From: Acidovorax sp. NCPPB 4044
Lineage (GTDB): Bacteria; Pseudomonadota; Gammaproteobacteria; Burkholderiales; Burkholderiaceae_C
Assembly: GCF_028069655.1 (NCBI RefSeq)
Contig: NZ_JAMCOS010000001.1
Location: 2,510,001-2,574,000, forward strand
Direction: 5' to 3'
DNA: 64,000 nt
Below, one piece after another: positions 54,419 to 63,636 of this stretch. The number at the start of each line of letters is the position of its first letter. Within the stretch, counting starts at the first letter, position 1. Made by a program: the position numbers and the translations under genes. The notes beneath the pieces are model-generated. The model had not been told where the DNA came from. It saw nothing but the letters and a program-made list of their open reading frames with translations, and ran no database searches.

Positions 54419-54823
54419 TCAGACCAGCGGCGTATTCGCCAGGCGGCGCGCGTTCGCCACGGCGGCGCGCCGCACGGGCGCGATGCCCTTGCCGAGCACG
54501 CCCACCGCCGCGTCCTGCCACTGGCGCGCCAGCGCGGGGCCGGTGGCCATCGTCCAGGGGGTCCACCAGAGGCGCGCCATGCCGGCGGCCATGGCCTGCT
54601 GGGCCAGCAGGGCCTGCGTGCCCATCGCGGCCCAGGACTGGACGAAGGCCCATTGCTTCTCGGCGACCATGCGCCCGAACTCGCGCCGGTCGCGCTCCGA
54701 GGGGTTGTTGCCGGCCAGGGCCATGCGGGCGACGCGGTGCGCCACCACCGAGGGGACGGCCATGGCGAGCTGCGCGCCCTGGAAGGCCAGGGCCTGGGTA
54801 CGGCGGGAAGATCGGATGGGCAT
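54419..54823 (-). CDS. Phasin-like polyhydroxyalkanoate granule-associated protein
   Basis: This 134-residue helical protein, rich in Ala, Met and Trp, resembles small phasin-like proteins that coat polyhydroxybutyrate granules (GAQLAMAVPSVVAHRVARMA, QQAMAAGMARLW). The assignment rests on composition and context: a 3-hydroxybutyrate oligomer hydrolase gene lies next door upstream. Two starts are six bases apart; I choose the inner ATG at 54823, because AAGGA is seven bases from it but directly abuts the outer one at 54829. A hairpin terminator follows. Confidence 0.65.
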   Translation of the reverse strand: MPIRSSRRTQALAFQGAQLAMAVPSVVAHRVARMALAGNNPSERDRREFGRMVAEKQWAFVQSWAAMGTQALLAQQAMAAGMARLWWTPWTMATGPALARQWQDAAVGVLGKGIAPVRRAAVANARRLANTPLV

Positions 54824-54936
54824 GGGCATTCCTTCGTGTGGACTGAAAACCCACTCTAGCCCTGCCCGCTGCCGGCCTCCTGTCAGCCGGCGCGCCGGCT
54901 GCGCAGTGGCGGCTGCGCCACCCGGCCGTCAGCCGG

Positions 54937-57069
54937 TCAGTCGGGTACGGAGATCGCTCCGCTCGTGACGGTGATCGCGTTGGCGGCGGCCGGCGTGGCC
55001 GCGATGGGTGGCACATTGGCCGCCGTGATGGCGGGCGCGTCGCCGGGCGTGCCGCCGCGGGGCACGGTCCGCACGACCTGGCTGGGCGGCAGGGCCTGGC
55101 CGTTCACGAGGTGGTCGTACATCGCGTCGAGCGCCCTATTCAGGTACACGTGCAGCGGCACGTAGCGGCTGTCGTAGCCCGGCAACGCGGCCGTGAGGCC
55201 GATGAAGCCGTCGAAATGCTGTGCGTTGGTGACCTCGATGTAGCGCAGGCGGCTGGCGGAGCCTTCCACGCGGCGGTTCAGCGCCGCGTAGGGGCGCGAG
55301 GTATGGTTGACGGGCAGCAGCGCATCGTCGCGGCCGTGCACGATGATGGCGGGCTTGCCGCGCAGGTTGCCGTTGCGCCGGGTCTCGTCCAGCCCGGCCT
55401 GCAGGCGCTGCGCCGCGGCGTCGGTGCCCGTCAGCAGGTTGCGCAGGCACAGCGCGCCTTCGAGGTTCCAGGTCGGCACGCCCGCCGTGTTGAACGAGAA
55501 GACATCGCGCACCGGCACGCCCCGGCTGCGGTTGTTCACGATTTGCACGCCCGCCGTGGGAGGAATGCCGTTGCCGGTGGAGAACATGTCCGCCAGCACG
55601 GCGGGCGGCGTGGGGCCGACCGCGCCGATCGACGAGGTGGTGGCGAAGCTGTAGCCGCAGAGATTGTCCTTCACGCTGCTGCGCGAGAGCGCGTTGGCGT
55701 AGGTGACGGCAATGGCCGGCGCCACCTCGAAGGCCGCGAGCGATGCGTGCAGCGCGCCCGACTCGGGCTCCCAGCCGTAGGACACCAGCCGGGCCAGCGC
55801 CTCCTCGGCCTGGGCGCTGGTGGAGGTGGCGGTCAGCAGGCCCTGCGCGCGCAGGCCCGCGCAGCGGTTGGCCGCCGCCGGGAAGGCCGGGTCCGCGAAG
55901 CGGATCGCGAAGGTGGCGGCGAAGGGCGTGGAGGCCAGCGAGGGCGCGAGCGCCGCGCAGCTCTGGTAGAGGTGGGCCTGCGTCACGTAGTCGATCAGCG
56001 GGCGCCCGTTCACGGCCACCGTGCGGCCGCCGCGCTGGACGGTGACACCGGCGTTGGCCGGCAGTTGCACCGAGGGCTCGGAGACGGCCACGCCGTCGAT
56101 CAGGCCCTGCGTGTCGAGCTCGGCCGCGGCGATGGCGGCGCCGCCGCCGTTGGAGAGGCTGGACGCGATCACCGTGGTGTTGGACGGCTGGAAGCTGCGC
56201 AGCGGCTGCCCGCCGGGGGAGCGGTCACCGAAGCGCTCGTTGATCACATAGAAGGCGAACTCCACGGCCTGCAGCGTGGCATTGCCCCAGTCCTTCTCGG
56301 GGTTCTGGCCCGAGTGCGCGTGCTTGAAGGCCAGGCGCTGCGGTGTGGCCGCGTTGAAGGCGGCCAGGTCGGCGGCCGAGAGCCCGGCATTGAACGCGGC
56401 GCGGGTGCCTGCGAGGGTGGCGGTGGTGCGCGTGCCGTCCACCAGCGCCACGGTGTCGGTCTGCAGGTCGTGCGGCGACGTGCCCGTGCCCTTGTCGGTA
56501 TAGGCCACGGCGCAGCCGCGCTTCAGGCCCCATTCGCCGGTGGAAATGCCGCCGTAGATGCCTCGAGAGCCCGACGAGGTGGCGGTGACGATGCAGGGGC
56601 GCGAGCGGTCGAATCCGTCCGGCACCTGCACCATGAGCGTGATGTTGCGCCGCCCCGTGCCGTCGTCCGAATAGGCGATGGCCTCCAGCCCGGCGACCTT
56701 GCCCTCGCCCGAGCCGACGCGGCCCTGGGCGTCGATGTTGGGGCCGTACAGCGTGCCGTAGCCGCCCGCGGTGGTGGTGTCCACCAGCGCGCGGTAGTTG
56801 GTGTAGATCGCGTTGCGCCGCAGTTCCTCGGTCGTGGGCTGGGCGCCTTCGTAGCCCGGGGCCTGGTCGTCCTGCAGGCCCGTGCGGCCCATGCCGGCCG
56901 TCAGCAGGTCGTCGCCCACGCCGTCGTAGGTGGTCTGCCGGATGTCGTTCAGGTAGGTGGGGCGGGCGTTGAAGTCGAAATCGAGCGAGGCACCGCTGCC
57001 CCCTCCCCCGCACGAAGACACGGCAAGGGCGGAGAGCAGCAGCGGGGCGATGGTTTTCTTGTGGTTCAT
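54937..57069 (-). CDS. 3-hydroxybutyrate oligomer hydrolase (lipoprotein)
   Basis: This enzyme splits oligomers of D-3-hydroxybutyrate released by PHB depolymerase. The 710-residue protein starts with a lipoprotein signal (LLLSALAVSSCGGGG), so it is probably anchored to a membrane. Family blocks include NDIRQTTYDGVGDDLLTAG, CIVTATSSGSRGIYGG, HSGQNPEKDWG, the likely nucleophile Ser in SSLSNGGGAA, IIVHGRDDALLP and the His region TNAQHFDGF. AGAGGAA lies seven bases before the ATG. With the phasin-like gene downstream on the same strand it forms a small PHB-use locus. Confidence 0.9.
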   Translation of the reverse strand: MNHKKTIAPLLLSALAVSSCGGGGSGASLDFDFNARPTYLNDIRQTTYDGVGDDLLTAGMGRTGLQDDQAPGYEGAQPTTEELRRNAIYTNYRALVDTTTAGGYGTLYGPNIDAQGRVGSGEGKVAGLEAIAYSDDGTGRRNITLMVQVPDGFDRSRPCIVTATSSGSRGIYGGISTGEWGLKRGCAVAYTDKGTGTSPHDLQTDTVALVDGTRTTATLAGTRAAFNAGLSAADLAAFNAATPQRLAFKHAHSGQNPEKDWGNATLQAVEFAFYVINERFGDRSPGGQPLRSFQPSNTTVIASSLSNGGGAAIAAAELDTQGLIDGVAVSEPSVQLPANAGVTVQRGGRTVAVNGRPLIDYVTQAHLYQSCAALAPSLASTPFAATFAIRFADPAFPAAANRCAGLRAQGLLTATSTSAQAEEALARLVSYGWEPESGALHASLAAFEVAPAIAVTYANALSRSSVKDNLCGYSFATTSSIGAVGPTPPAVLADMFSTGNGIPPTAGVQIVNNRSRGVPVRDVFSFNTAGVPTWNLEGALCLRNLLTGTDAAAQRLQAGLDETRRNGNLRGKPAIIVHGRDDALLPVNHTSRPYAALNRRVEGSASRLRYIEVTNAQHFDGFIGLTAALPGYDSRYVPLHVYLNRALDAMYDHLVNGQALPPSQVVRTVPRGGTPGDAPAITAANVPPIAATPAAANAITVTSGAISVPD

Positions 57070-57422
57070 GGTCGATTCCTCTGGGAGCGGCGGACGGCCG
57101 CGGCGCCAGGCGCCAGAGGCGGGGCTTGCCGTCCGGAGGCCGCATTCAACCACGCCCGGGGCCGCGCCGCCAGGGTTTCTCCCCGGGCACATGGCCCCGC
57201 ACGGTTGGGCCGGACTGCCGGGCGTGCTGGCTCTTTGGGCCGATTCCATGAAATTCAATGCGAACTATTCGCAATACCTTTTAGAATCGGAAGTTTGCGA
57301 AAAACAGTGCCCTGGTGGGGAGCCCCGGCGGACGCTCATGTCCCCGGGGCGCGCTGTCCAGCCCGGCCGGCCAGCCGACCGCCCCACCCGCCCCCCCTTT
57401 GCGCACGCAGCCCGAGCCATCC
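57070..57422. other. Divergent regulatory region before the iron locus
   Basis: This 353-bp region lies between the divergent hydrolase and the iron locus. It holds the Fur-box-like site at 57257-57275 and a TAGAAT at 57282-57287 that could be the -10 box of the iron operon. No gene is seen. Confidence 0.5.
57257..57275 (+). promoter_or_regulatory. Fur-box-like operator
   Basis: AATGCGAACTATTCGCAAT is a 9-1-9 palindrome with seven of nine pairs matching, close to the AATGCGAA...TTCGCATT form I associate with betaproteobacterial Fur sites. It overlaps the expected -35 region of a promoter whose -10 may be TAGAAT at 57282-57287. It fits iron repression of the receptor genes that follow. Confidence 0.65.
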
Positions 57423-57683
57423 ATGCCCTCCTCGACCCCCGCCTCCGCTCCGCGTCCCGCCGCCGGCCTCTCCACCCCGGCCGAGCCCTCCGATCTGGAG
57501 GACGCAGCTTCCACGCGCAGCGGCAGCCTGTGGGGCTGGCCCATCGCGCTCGGGGTGCTGACCACCAGCGGCCTCATCAGCGCACTGGTGTCCGACGGCT
57601 GGGGCGACACCTGGTCGTGGGTGGCGCTCGGCGTGCCCGTGGCGGTGATGGCCTGGTTCGGCCTGCGGCGCCGCACGCACTGA
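57423..57683 (+). CDS. Small two-span membrane protein of the iron locus
   Basis: This 86-residue protein has a Ser/Pro/Ala-rich N-terminus (1-36) and two hydrophobic segments (about 39-55 and 63-80, IALGVLTTSGLISALV and WVALGVPVAVMAWFGL), ending in RRRTH. I know no named family. It is the first frame after the Fur-like site, with no strong ribosome site, and repeat copy C begins 4 bp after its stop. It may be an inner-membrane partner of the PepSY protein, but that is only suggested by position. Confidence 0.6.
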   Translation: MPSSTPASAPRPAAGLSTPAEPSDLEDAASTRSGSLWGWPIALGVLTTSGLISALVSDGWGDTWSWVALGVPVAVMAWFGLRRRTH

Positions 57684-57687
57684 CCGA

Positions 57688-57737
57688 AATAGCTATCAAA
57701 ACAATAGCAAACTATTCAATGGATACGGCGGCATGAG
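57688..57737 (+). repeat. Dispersed intergenic repeat, copy C
   Basis: This is a third, more diverged copy of the element at 40851 and 47525. The core AATAGCAAACTATT and the end AATGGATACGGCGGCATG are kept. It lies between the small membrane protein and the TonB receptor gene, 4 bp after the former's stop codon. Confidence 0.8.
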
Positions 57738-57807
57738 GCCTCCAGCGCTCTGAATCTCCGCCTCCGCAGGTTTTTTCCTTTTCTCCACCCCTTCCAGGCC
57801 CTCCGCC

Positions 57808-60027
57808 ATGCTCCGCCACCACCCCATCGCCCTCGCCGCATCGCTCGCCCTCACCTTGCTGGGCCAGCAGGCCGGCGCCCAGACCGCCAGCCAGCCGGCC
57901 CCCGCCCCGGGCGCCGACACCCCGGCGCTGCCGACGGTGACCGTGGGCGCCAGCGCCGACGCATCGGCCCAGGGCCTGTCGCCGGCCTATCCCGGCGGCC
58001 AGGTGGCGCGCGGCGGGCGCGCGGGCATCCTGGGCACCAAGGATGCGATGGAGACGCCGTTCGCCATCACCAGCTACACGAACGAGCTGATCCAGGACAA
58101 GCAGGCCAAGAGCGTGGGCGAGGTGCTGCAGAACGATGCGGGCGTGCGCATGGCGCGCGGCTTCGGCAACTTCCAGGAGGCGTACTTCATCCGCGGCTTC
58201 GTGCTGGGCTCGGACGACATCGCCTACAACGGCCTCTACAGCCTGCTGCCGCGCCAGTACATCGCCACCGAGCTGTTCGAGCGTGTCGAGGTGCTGCGCG
58301 GCGCCTCCACGTTCCTGACCGGCGCCACGCCGGCGGGCGGCGGCATCGGCGGCGCCGTCAACCTGCTGCCCAAGCGCGCGCCCAACGAGCCGCTGTCGCG
58401 CGTGACGGTGGGCACCGGCTCGGGCGGCCGTGGCGAGGCGGCGGTGGACATCGGCCGGCGCTTCGGCCCCGATGGCAGCACCGGCATCCGCTTCAATGCC
58501 GCCTACCAGGACGGCGACACCGCCGTGGACCACGAGAAACAGCAGCTCGGCCTGGTGGCCCTGGGCCTGGACTGGCGCAGCCGCGACGTGCGCCTGTCGG
58601 GCGACATCGGCTGGCAGGACCACCAACTCCGCGGCACGCGGCCCAACGTGTCGCTGAGCGGCGTCGGCTCGGTGCCGGCCGCGCCCGACGCCTCCGCCAA
58701 CTTCTCGCAGCCCTGGTCGTATTCCAACGAGCGCGACGTGTTCGGCACCTTCCGCGGCGAAGTGGACCTGGCGCCCGACGTCACCGCCTGGGGGGCTTAC
58801 GGCCTGCGCCGCGGCAAGGAGGCGAACTCGCTTGCCAACCTGACGGTGAGCAACGCTGCCACTGGCGCCGGCACCACCTACCGCTTCGACAACACCCGCA
58901 AGGACCGCGTGGACACGGGCGAGGTCGGCGTGCGCGGCAAGCTGCGCACCGGCGCGGTGGGCCACGAATGGGTGGCGTCGGCGTCGTATTTCGAGGCCGA
59001 GAAGGACAACGCCTATGCGATGGACTGGCAGAACACCATCGCCTCCAACCTCTACCAGTACCGGCCCACGGCCCTGCCCGGCTTCAGCGCCAACACGCTC
59101 TACGGCGGCTCGCTCGCCGCCCCCAACCTCACGGGCCGCACGCGCCTCGTGAGCTTCGCGGTGGGCGACACGCTGTCCTTCCTGGACGACAGGGTGCTGC
59201 TGACGCTGGGCCTGCGCCACCAGAAGCTGGAGGTTTCCGACTTCGCCTACGGCACGTCGGCCCCGCTCGCCCACTACGACCAGAGCCGCAACAGCCCCAT
59301 GGCCGGCCTGGTGTTCAAGATGGCGCCGCAGTGGTCGCTGTACGGCAACTACATCGAAAGCCTGAGCCAGGGCCAGACCGCGCCGGCCACGGCCAACGGC
59401 GTGCCGGTGCTCAACAGCGGCCAGCAGCTCGCGCCCTATGTCTCCAAGCAGAAGGAAGTGGGCGTCAAATACGACGGCGGCCGCCTGCGCGGGTCGCTGG
59501 CGCTCTTCAGCACCACCAAGCCGCGCGCCTACATCGACTCCGCCAATGTGTTCGGCACCGCCGGCCAGGACCGCCACCGGGGGATCGAGCTGGACGTGCA
59601 GGGCGAGGCTATGCGCGGCCTGCGCGTGCTGGGCGGCGTCACCTGGCTCGACGCGCAGCAGCGCGAGACCGGCACCGCGTCGCTCAACGGCAAGCGCGTG
59701 ATCGGCGTATCGCGCCTGCAGGCCAATGCGGGCCTGGAATGGGACGTGCCCGGCATGCCGGGTCTGGCGCTCGACACGCGCGTCGTCTACACGGGCGCCA
59801 GCTACGCCGATGCCGCCAACGCCCTGCGCGTGCCGGGCTGGACGCGCCTGGACCTGGGCGTGCGCTACGCCACCGAATGGAGCGGCCGGCTCGTGACCCT
59901 GCGCGCCCGCGTCGACAATGTGGCCGACCGCAACTACTGGGCCTCGGCCGGTGGCTATCCGGGATCGGGCTACCTGGTGGTCGGCGCCCCGCGCACCTTC
60001 AAGCTGAGCGCCAGCGTGGATTTCTGA
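57808..60027 (+). CDS. TonB-dependent siderophore receptor
   Basis: This outer-membrane receptor takes up a ferric siderophore using TonB energy. The 739-residue protein has a signal peptide ending AGAQ, a plug domain (about 70-215) with TPFAITSYTNELIQDKQAKS and VEVLRGASTFLTGATPAGG, and a 22-strand-type barrel with alternating aromatic strands, ending in a terminal Phe (SASVDF) as needed for outer-membrane insertion. No N-terminal signalling extension is present, so it is not of the FecA transducer type. The ligand is unknown. It is downstream of the Fur-like site and 55 bp before the PepSY gene. Confidence 0.93.
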   Translation: MLRHHPIALAASLALTLLGQQAGAQTASQPAPAPGADTPALPTVTVGASADASAQGLSPAYPGGQVARGGRAGILGTKDAMETPFAITSYTNELIQDKQAKSVGEVLQNDAGVRMARGFGNFQEAYFIRGFVLGSDDIAYNGLYSLLPRQYIATELFERVEVLRGASTFLTGATPAGGGIGGAVNLLPKRAPNEPLSRVTVGTGSGGRGEAAVDIGRRFGPDGSTGIRFNAAYQDGDTAVDHEKQQLGLVALGLDWRSRDVRLSGDIGWQDHQLRGTRPNVSLSGVGSVPAAPDASANFSQPWSYSNERDVFGTFRGEVDLAPDVTAWGAYGLRRGKEANSLANLTVSNAATGAGTTYRFDNTRKDRVDTGEVGVRGKLRTGAVGHEWVASASYFEAEKDNAYAMDWQNTIASNLYQYRPTALPGFSANTLYGGSLAAPNLTGRTRLVSFAVGDTLSFLDDRVLLTLGLRHQKLEVSDFAYGTSAPLAHYDQSRNSPMAGLVFKMAPQWSLYGNYIESLSQGQTAPATANGVPVLNSGQQLAPYVSKQKEVGVKYDGGRLRGSLALFSTTKPRAYIDSANVFGTAGQDRHRGIELDVQGEAMRGLRVLGGVTWLDAQQRETGTASLNGKRVIGVSRLQANAGLEWDVPGMPGLALDTRVVYTGASYADAANALRVPGWTRLDLGVRYATEWSGRLVTLRARVDNVADRNYWASAGGYPGSGYLVVGAPRTFKLSASVDF

Positions 60028-60082
60028 TCCACGCGCCCTGCGTGCCCCTTCCCGTGCCCCTCTCCCCACGCGACACAACGAC

Positions 60083-61273
60083 ATGACACCCAAAGCCCTC
60101 AAAACCTGGTCCTGGCTGCACAAATGGAGCAGCCTCGTGTGCACCGTGTTCATGCTGCTGCTGTGCCTCACGGGGCTGCCGCTGATCTTCCACCACGAGA
60201 TCGGGCACCTGCTGGGCACCGAGGTGGAGGCGCCGGCCATGCCCCGGGACACGCCCCGCGCGAGCCTCGACAAGGTGCTGGAGGTCGCGCGCGCGCAGCA
60301 TCCGGACCGCATCGTGCAGTACGCCTCGCAGGGCGAGGACGACCCCAACGTGTGGTTCGTCACGCTCACGCACACGCCCGACCCCACCACCGACTTCCGC
60401 TCGGTGGCGGTGGACGCGCGCACCGGCGAGATCCTGGCGCAGCCGCGGTTCGACCAGGGCTTCATGTACATCATGTACAAGCTGCACGTGGACCTGTTCG
60501 CCGGCCTGGCCGGCAAGCTGTTCCTGGGCTTCATGGGGCTGCTGCTGCTCGTGGCCATCGTGAGCGGCGTGGTGCTCTATGCGCCGTTCATGCGCAAGCT
60601 GGAGTTCGGCGAGGTGCGCCGCGACCGCTCCACGCGCGTGAAATGGCTCGACCTGCACAACCTGCTGGGCATCGTCACGCTGGTGTGGGCCTTCGTGGTG
60701 GGCGGCACCGGCATGATCAACACCTGGGCCGACCTGCTCATCAAATACTGGCAGCACGACCAGCTCTCGGCGCTGATGGCGCCCTACGCGGGCCAGCCCA
60801 TCACGCCGCAGGCCGAGCGCGGCTCGCTGCAGAAATCGCTGGACGTGGCGCTGGCGCGCGCGCCGGACACCAGGCTGTCGTTCATCGCGTTCCCCGGCAC
60901 GGCCTTCTCCAGCCCGCACCACAACACGTTCTTCCTGCACGGCAGCTCGCCGCTCACGTCCAAGCTCTACCAGCCCGTGCTGGTGGATGCGCGCACCGCG
61001 CAGGTCACGGCGGCGCCGGAGCTGCCCTGGTACCTCACTGCGCTGCTGATCTCGCAGCCGCTGCACTTCGGCGATTACGCGGGCATGCCGATGCAGATTT
61101 TGTGGGCGCTGCTGGACATCGCCACCATCATCGTGCTGGGCAGCGGCCTGTACCTGTGGCTCAAGAAGCGCTCCACCGCCGCCGCGCAGAAGGAAAAGGA
61201 CCAGGCCAAAGCCAACGGGGCGCCCCGAGGCACCCCGCTGGAACCTGCCGCTGCGCGCACCGCGCGGTCCTGA
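60083..61273 (+). CDS. PepSY-associated membrane protein (siderophore/iron reductase type)
   Basis: This 396-residue inner-membrane protein has four hydrophobic segments: about 18-38 (LVCTVFMLLLCLTGLPLIFH), 150-170, 200-220 (LLGIVTLVWAFVVGG) and a C-terminal one near 340-365. PepSY-type periplasmic domains lie between the first two and the last two. Paired His residues near the membrane (LHKWSS, FHHEIGH, LDLHNLLG) could bind heme. Proteins of this type accompany TonB siderophore receptors and some reduce the imported ferric siderophore; here that is inferred from family and position. Confidence 0.87.
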   Translation: MTPKALKTWSWLHKWSSLVCTVFMLLLCLTGLPLIFHHEIGHLLGTEVEAPAMPRDTPRASLDKVLEVARAQHPDRIVQYASQGEDDPNVWFVTLTHTPDPTTDFRSVAVDARTGEILAQPRFDQGFMYIMYKLHVDLFAGLAGKLFLGFMGLLLLVAIVSGVVLYAPFMRKLEFGEVRRDRSTRVKWLDLHNLLGIVTLVWAFVVGGTGMINTWADLLIKYWQHDQLSALMAPYAGQPITPQAERGSLQKSLDVALARAPDTRLSFIAFPGTAFSSPHHNTFFLHGSSPLTSKLYQPVLVDARTAQVTAAPELPWYLTALLISQPLHFGDYAGMPMQILWALLDIATIIVLGSGLYLWLKKRSTAAAQKEKDQAKANGAPRGTPLEPAAARTARS

Positions 61274-61369
61274 GACGACAGGCCCGGCGGACATCCACCT
61301 ACTCGGCGACCGGAGTGGGCCACGCCCGCGGACGCCGGAGGCACGGCCCCCGCTGGCCACCGGTGGTAC

Positions 61370-61398
61370 CCCTTCCCGCGCACGGCGCGGAAGAAGGG
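61370..61398. terminator. Hairpin between convergent PepSY and tctA genes
   Basis: CCCTTC-CCGCGC pairs with GCGCGG-aa-GAAGGG around an ACG loop. There is no U-tract on either strand. It sits in the 156-bp gap between convergent genes and resembles the hairpin at 44739-44773. Confidence 0.5.
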
Positions 61399-61429
61399 TG
61401 AAGGATCGAATCGCCGTTGGGGGTTGCCT

Positions 61430-62944
61430 CTAAGCCGCAGCCAGCCGCATGCGGCGCGCGGCCCAGCCGCGCAGCAGGCGCGGCAGCACCAGCACGGCTA
61501 CCACGATCACGATCAGCGTGAGCGACATGGGGCGGTTCACGAACACCAGCCAGCTGCCCTCGCCGATCGAGATCGCATTGCGCATCTGGGCCTCGGCCAG
61601 GGGCCCGAGGATCATGCCCACCACCACGGGGGCCGTGGGGAAGTCGAAGCGCCGCATCATCACGCCCAGCAGGCCGATGCCGTAGAGCAGGAACAGGTCG
61701 AACGCGCTCTGGCGCATGCCGTAGGCACCCACCGTGGCGAAGATCAGGATGCCCGCGTAGAGCTGGGGCTTGGGGATCTTCAGCAGCTTCACCCACAGGC
61801 CCACCAGGGGCAGGTTCAGCACCAGCAGCATCAGGTTGCCGATGTAGAGCGAGGCGATCAGCGCCCACACCAGCGCGGCCGAACTCGTGAAGAGCTGCGG
61901 GCCGGGGTTGATGCCGTAGTTCTGGAACGCGCCGAGCAGCACGGCCGTGGTGTTGGAGGTGGGGATGCCCAGCGTGAGCAGCGGGATCAGCGCGGCCGTC
62001 ACCGTGGCGTTGTTGGCGGCCTCGGGGCCGGCCACGCCTTCGATGGCGCCCTGGGTGCCGAACTCTTCGCGGTTGGCGCCCTTGGCGAGCTTCTTCTCCG
62101 TCGCGTAGCTCAGGAAGGTGGGGATCTCGGTGCCGCCCGCGGGGATGCAGCCGAACGGCGTGCCCAGCAGCGTGCCGCGCAGCCAGGCCGGCACGGAGCG
62201 CTTCCAGTCGCGCGCGGTCATGTGCACGCGGCCCATGGCGTTGCGCGTGTCCACCTGCCGGCCTTCGTACATGGCGGCATACAGCACCTCGGCCACCGCG
62301 AACAGGCCCACGGCCACGAGCACGATGTCGATGCCGTCCAGCAGCTCGGGCTTGCCCAGCGTGTAGCGCGCCGCGCCGGAGATCTGGTCCATGCCCACGC
62401 AGCCCAGGGCCAGGCCCACGAACAGCGCGGTGAGCCCGCGCACGGTGCTCTGGCCCAGCACTGCGCTCACCGTGGTGAAGGCCAGCACCATCAGCATGAA
62501 GTATTCGGGCGGCCCGAGCTTGACGGCGAATTCTGCGACCGAAGGTGCAAACAGCGTCACGACCACCGTGGCGATGGTGCCAGCGACGAACGAGCCGATG
62601 GCCGCCGTGGCGAGCGCCGCGCCCGCGCGCCCGCTCTTGGCCATCTTGTTGCCCTCCATCGCCGTCACCATGCTCGCGGTCTCACCGGGCGTGTTGAGCA
62701 GGATGGAGGTGGTGGAGCCGCCATACATGGCCCCGTAGTAGATGCCGGCGAAGAAGATCATGGAGGCCGTGACCTCCACCTTGGCCGTGATGGGCAGCAG
62801 CATGGCCACGGCCACCGCGGGGCCGATGCCCGGCAGCACGCCCACGGCCGTGCCGAGTGCGCAGCCCACCAGGGCCCACAGCAGGTTGGCGGGCGTGGCC
62901 GCGGTCGCGAAGCCCTGCAGCAGGGCGTTGAAAATATCCATCAT
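61430..62944 (-). CDS. tctA: Tripartite tricarboxylate transporter large membrane subunit
   Basis: TctA is the large membrane component of the TctCBA uptake system, which takes a carboxylate from a periplasmic binding protein by ion symport. The 504-residue protein has about ten to twelve membrane segments, with family motifs [17 protein letters not shown] and [20 protein letters not shown] near the N-terminus and [14 protein letters not shown] in the second half. The start overlaps the tctB stop (TGATGATG): ATG at 62944, or 62941. The substrate may be citrate or another carboxylate. Confidence 0.95.
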   Translation of the reverse strand: MMDIFNALLQGFATAATPANLLWALVGCALGTAVGVLPGIGPAVAVAMLLPITAKVEVTASMIFFAGIYYGAMYGGSTTSILLNTPGETASMVTAMEGNKMAKSGRAGAALATAAIGSFVAGTIATVVVTLFAPSVAEFAVKLGPPEYFMLMVLAFTTVSAVLGQSTVRGLTALFVGLALGCVGMDQISGAARYTLGKPELLDGIDIVLVAVGLFAVAEVLYAAMYEGRQVDTRNAMGRVHMTARDWKRSVPAWLRGTLLGTPFGCIPAGGTEIPTFLSYATEKKLAKGANREEFGTQGAIEGVAGPEAANNATVTAALIPLLTLGIPTSNTTAVLLGAFQNYGINPGPQLFTSSAALVWALIASLYIGNLMLLVLNLPLVGLWVKLLKIPKPQLYAGILIFATVGAYGMRQSAFDLFLLYGIGLLGVMMRRFDFPTAPVVVGMILGPLAEAQMRNAISIGEGSWLVFVNRPMSLTLIVIVVAVLVLPRLLRGWAARRMRLAAA

Positions 62945-63504
62945 CACAACCACCCCGTTTGCGTCAGGCCCGGCAGATTGATCGCCAGGAATTGCGTGAA
63001 GGCCCAGAACACGGGCGCAGAAATGGCCAGGCCCGTGAAGGCATCCACGGCCCAGGTGCGCGGCGATCCGGCGGCCGGCTGGTGCGCGGCGCGGCGCAGG
63101 CCCTGCACCGCCAGCAGATAGCACAGCGTGCAGCTGAGGATGAAGCCCACGGTGCCGATGAGCGCCGCGTTGAGCAGCAGGCCTGCCGACACCCAGACGA
63201 AGGCCTGCCTGTCGGCGCGGGCCGCGCCGCCCGGTGCGCCCATGGAGCGGAAGCCGCCCGAGAACACCTCCCACAACAGGAAGCCGCCGCAGACGGCCAG
63301 CACGGCCGACACCAGCCAGGGCAGGAAATTCGGGCCCACGCCGCCGTAGCCGGCTTCGCCCGGTATCTGCAGCGCGCCGGCCGCGAGCGCGGCCGCGACG
63401 AGCAGCACGCCGCAGCCCACGATGGCCTGGGCGCGGCGGGAAGGCACGGCTCCGGCGCTCGGGTCAGGCGCGTCCGTGGGAGAAGGTGCAAGAGGCTCTG
63501 TCAT
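62944..63504 (-). CDS. tctB: Tripartite tricarboxylate transporter small membrane subunit
   Basis: TctB is the small, poorly conserved membrane subunit of the same transporter. The 186-residue protein has four hydrophobic segments (about 27-47, 63-82, 105-130 and 155-175), the usual topology. The start at 63504 (MTEPLAPS) has GGAGG about eleven bases upstream. It overlaps tctA by TGATG and lies 132 bp downstream of tctC. Confidence 0.88.
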   Translation of the reverse strand: MTEPLAPSPTDAPDPSAGAVPSRRAQAIVGCGVLLVAAALAAGALQIPGEAGYGGVGPNFLPWLVSAVLAVCGGFLLWEVFSGGFRSMGAPGGAARADRQAFVWVSAGLLLNAALIGTVGFILSCTLCYLLAVQGLRRAAHQPAAGSPRTWAVDAFTGLAISAPVFWAFTQFLAINLPGLTQTGWL

Positions 63505-63636
63505 GGTGGATATGTCCTCCAGGGATGAGGCGCCGCCGGCCGCGCGGGCGCGCGCCACCGGGGGGTGGCGCGTGCTGCGCAGGGCGCGGTGCGCCGGGGA
63601 ATGCGTCGGCGCCGGGGCGCCGTTCCGGGCGGCCGG

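Noticed and set aside
55111..57561. An 816-codon open frame on the plus strand opposite the PHB oligomer hydrolase
   Set aside because: Its composition (Arg/Gly/Val/His) is that of a codon shadow. The minus strand encodes a protein with a clear signal peptide and family motifs.
57712..60558. A 948-codon open frame on the minus strand opposite the TonB receptor
   Set aside because: It shadows the receptor and PepSY genes and has no recognisable domain.
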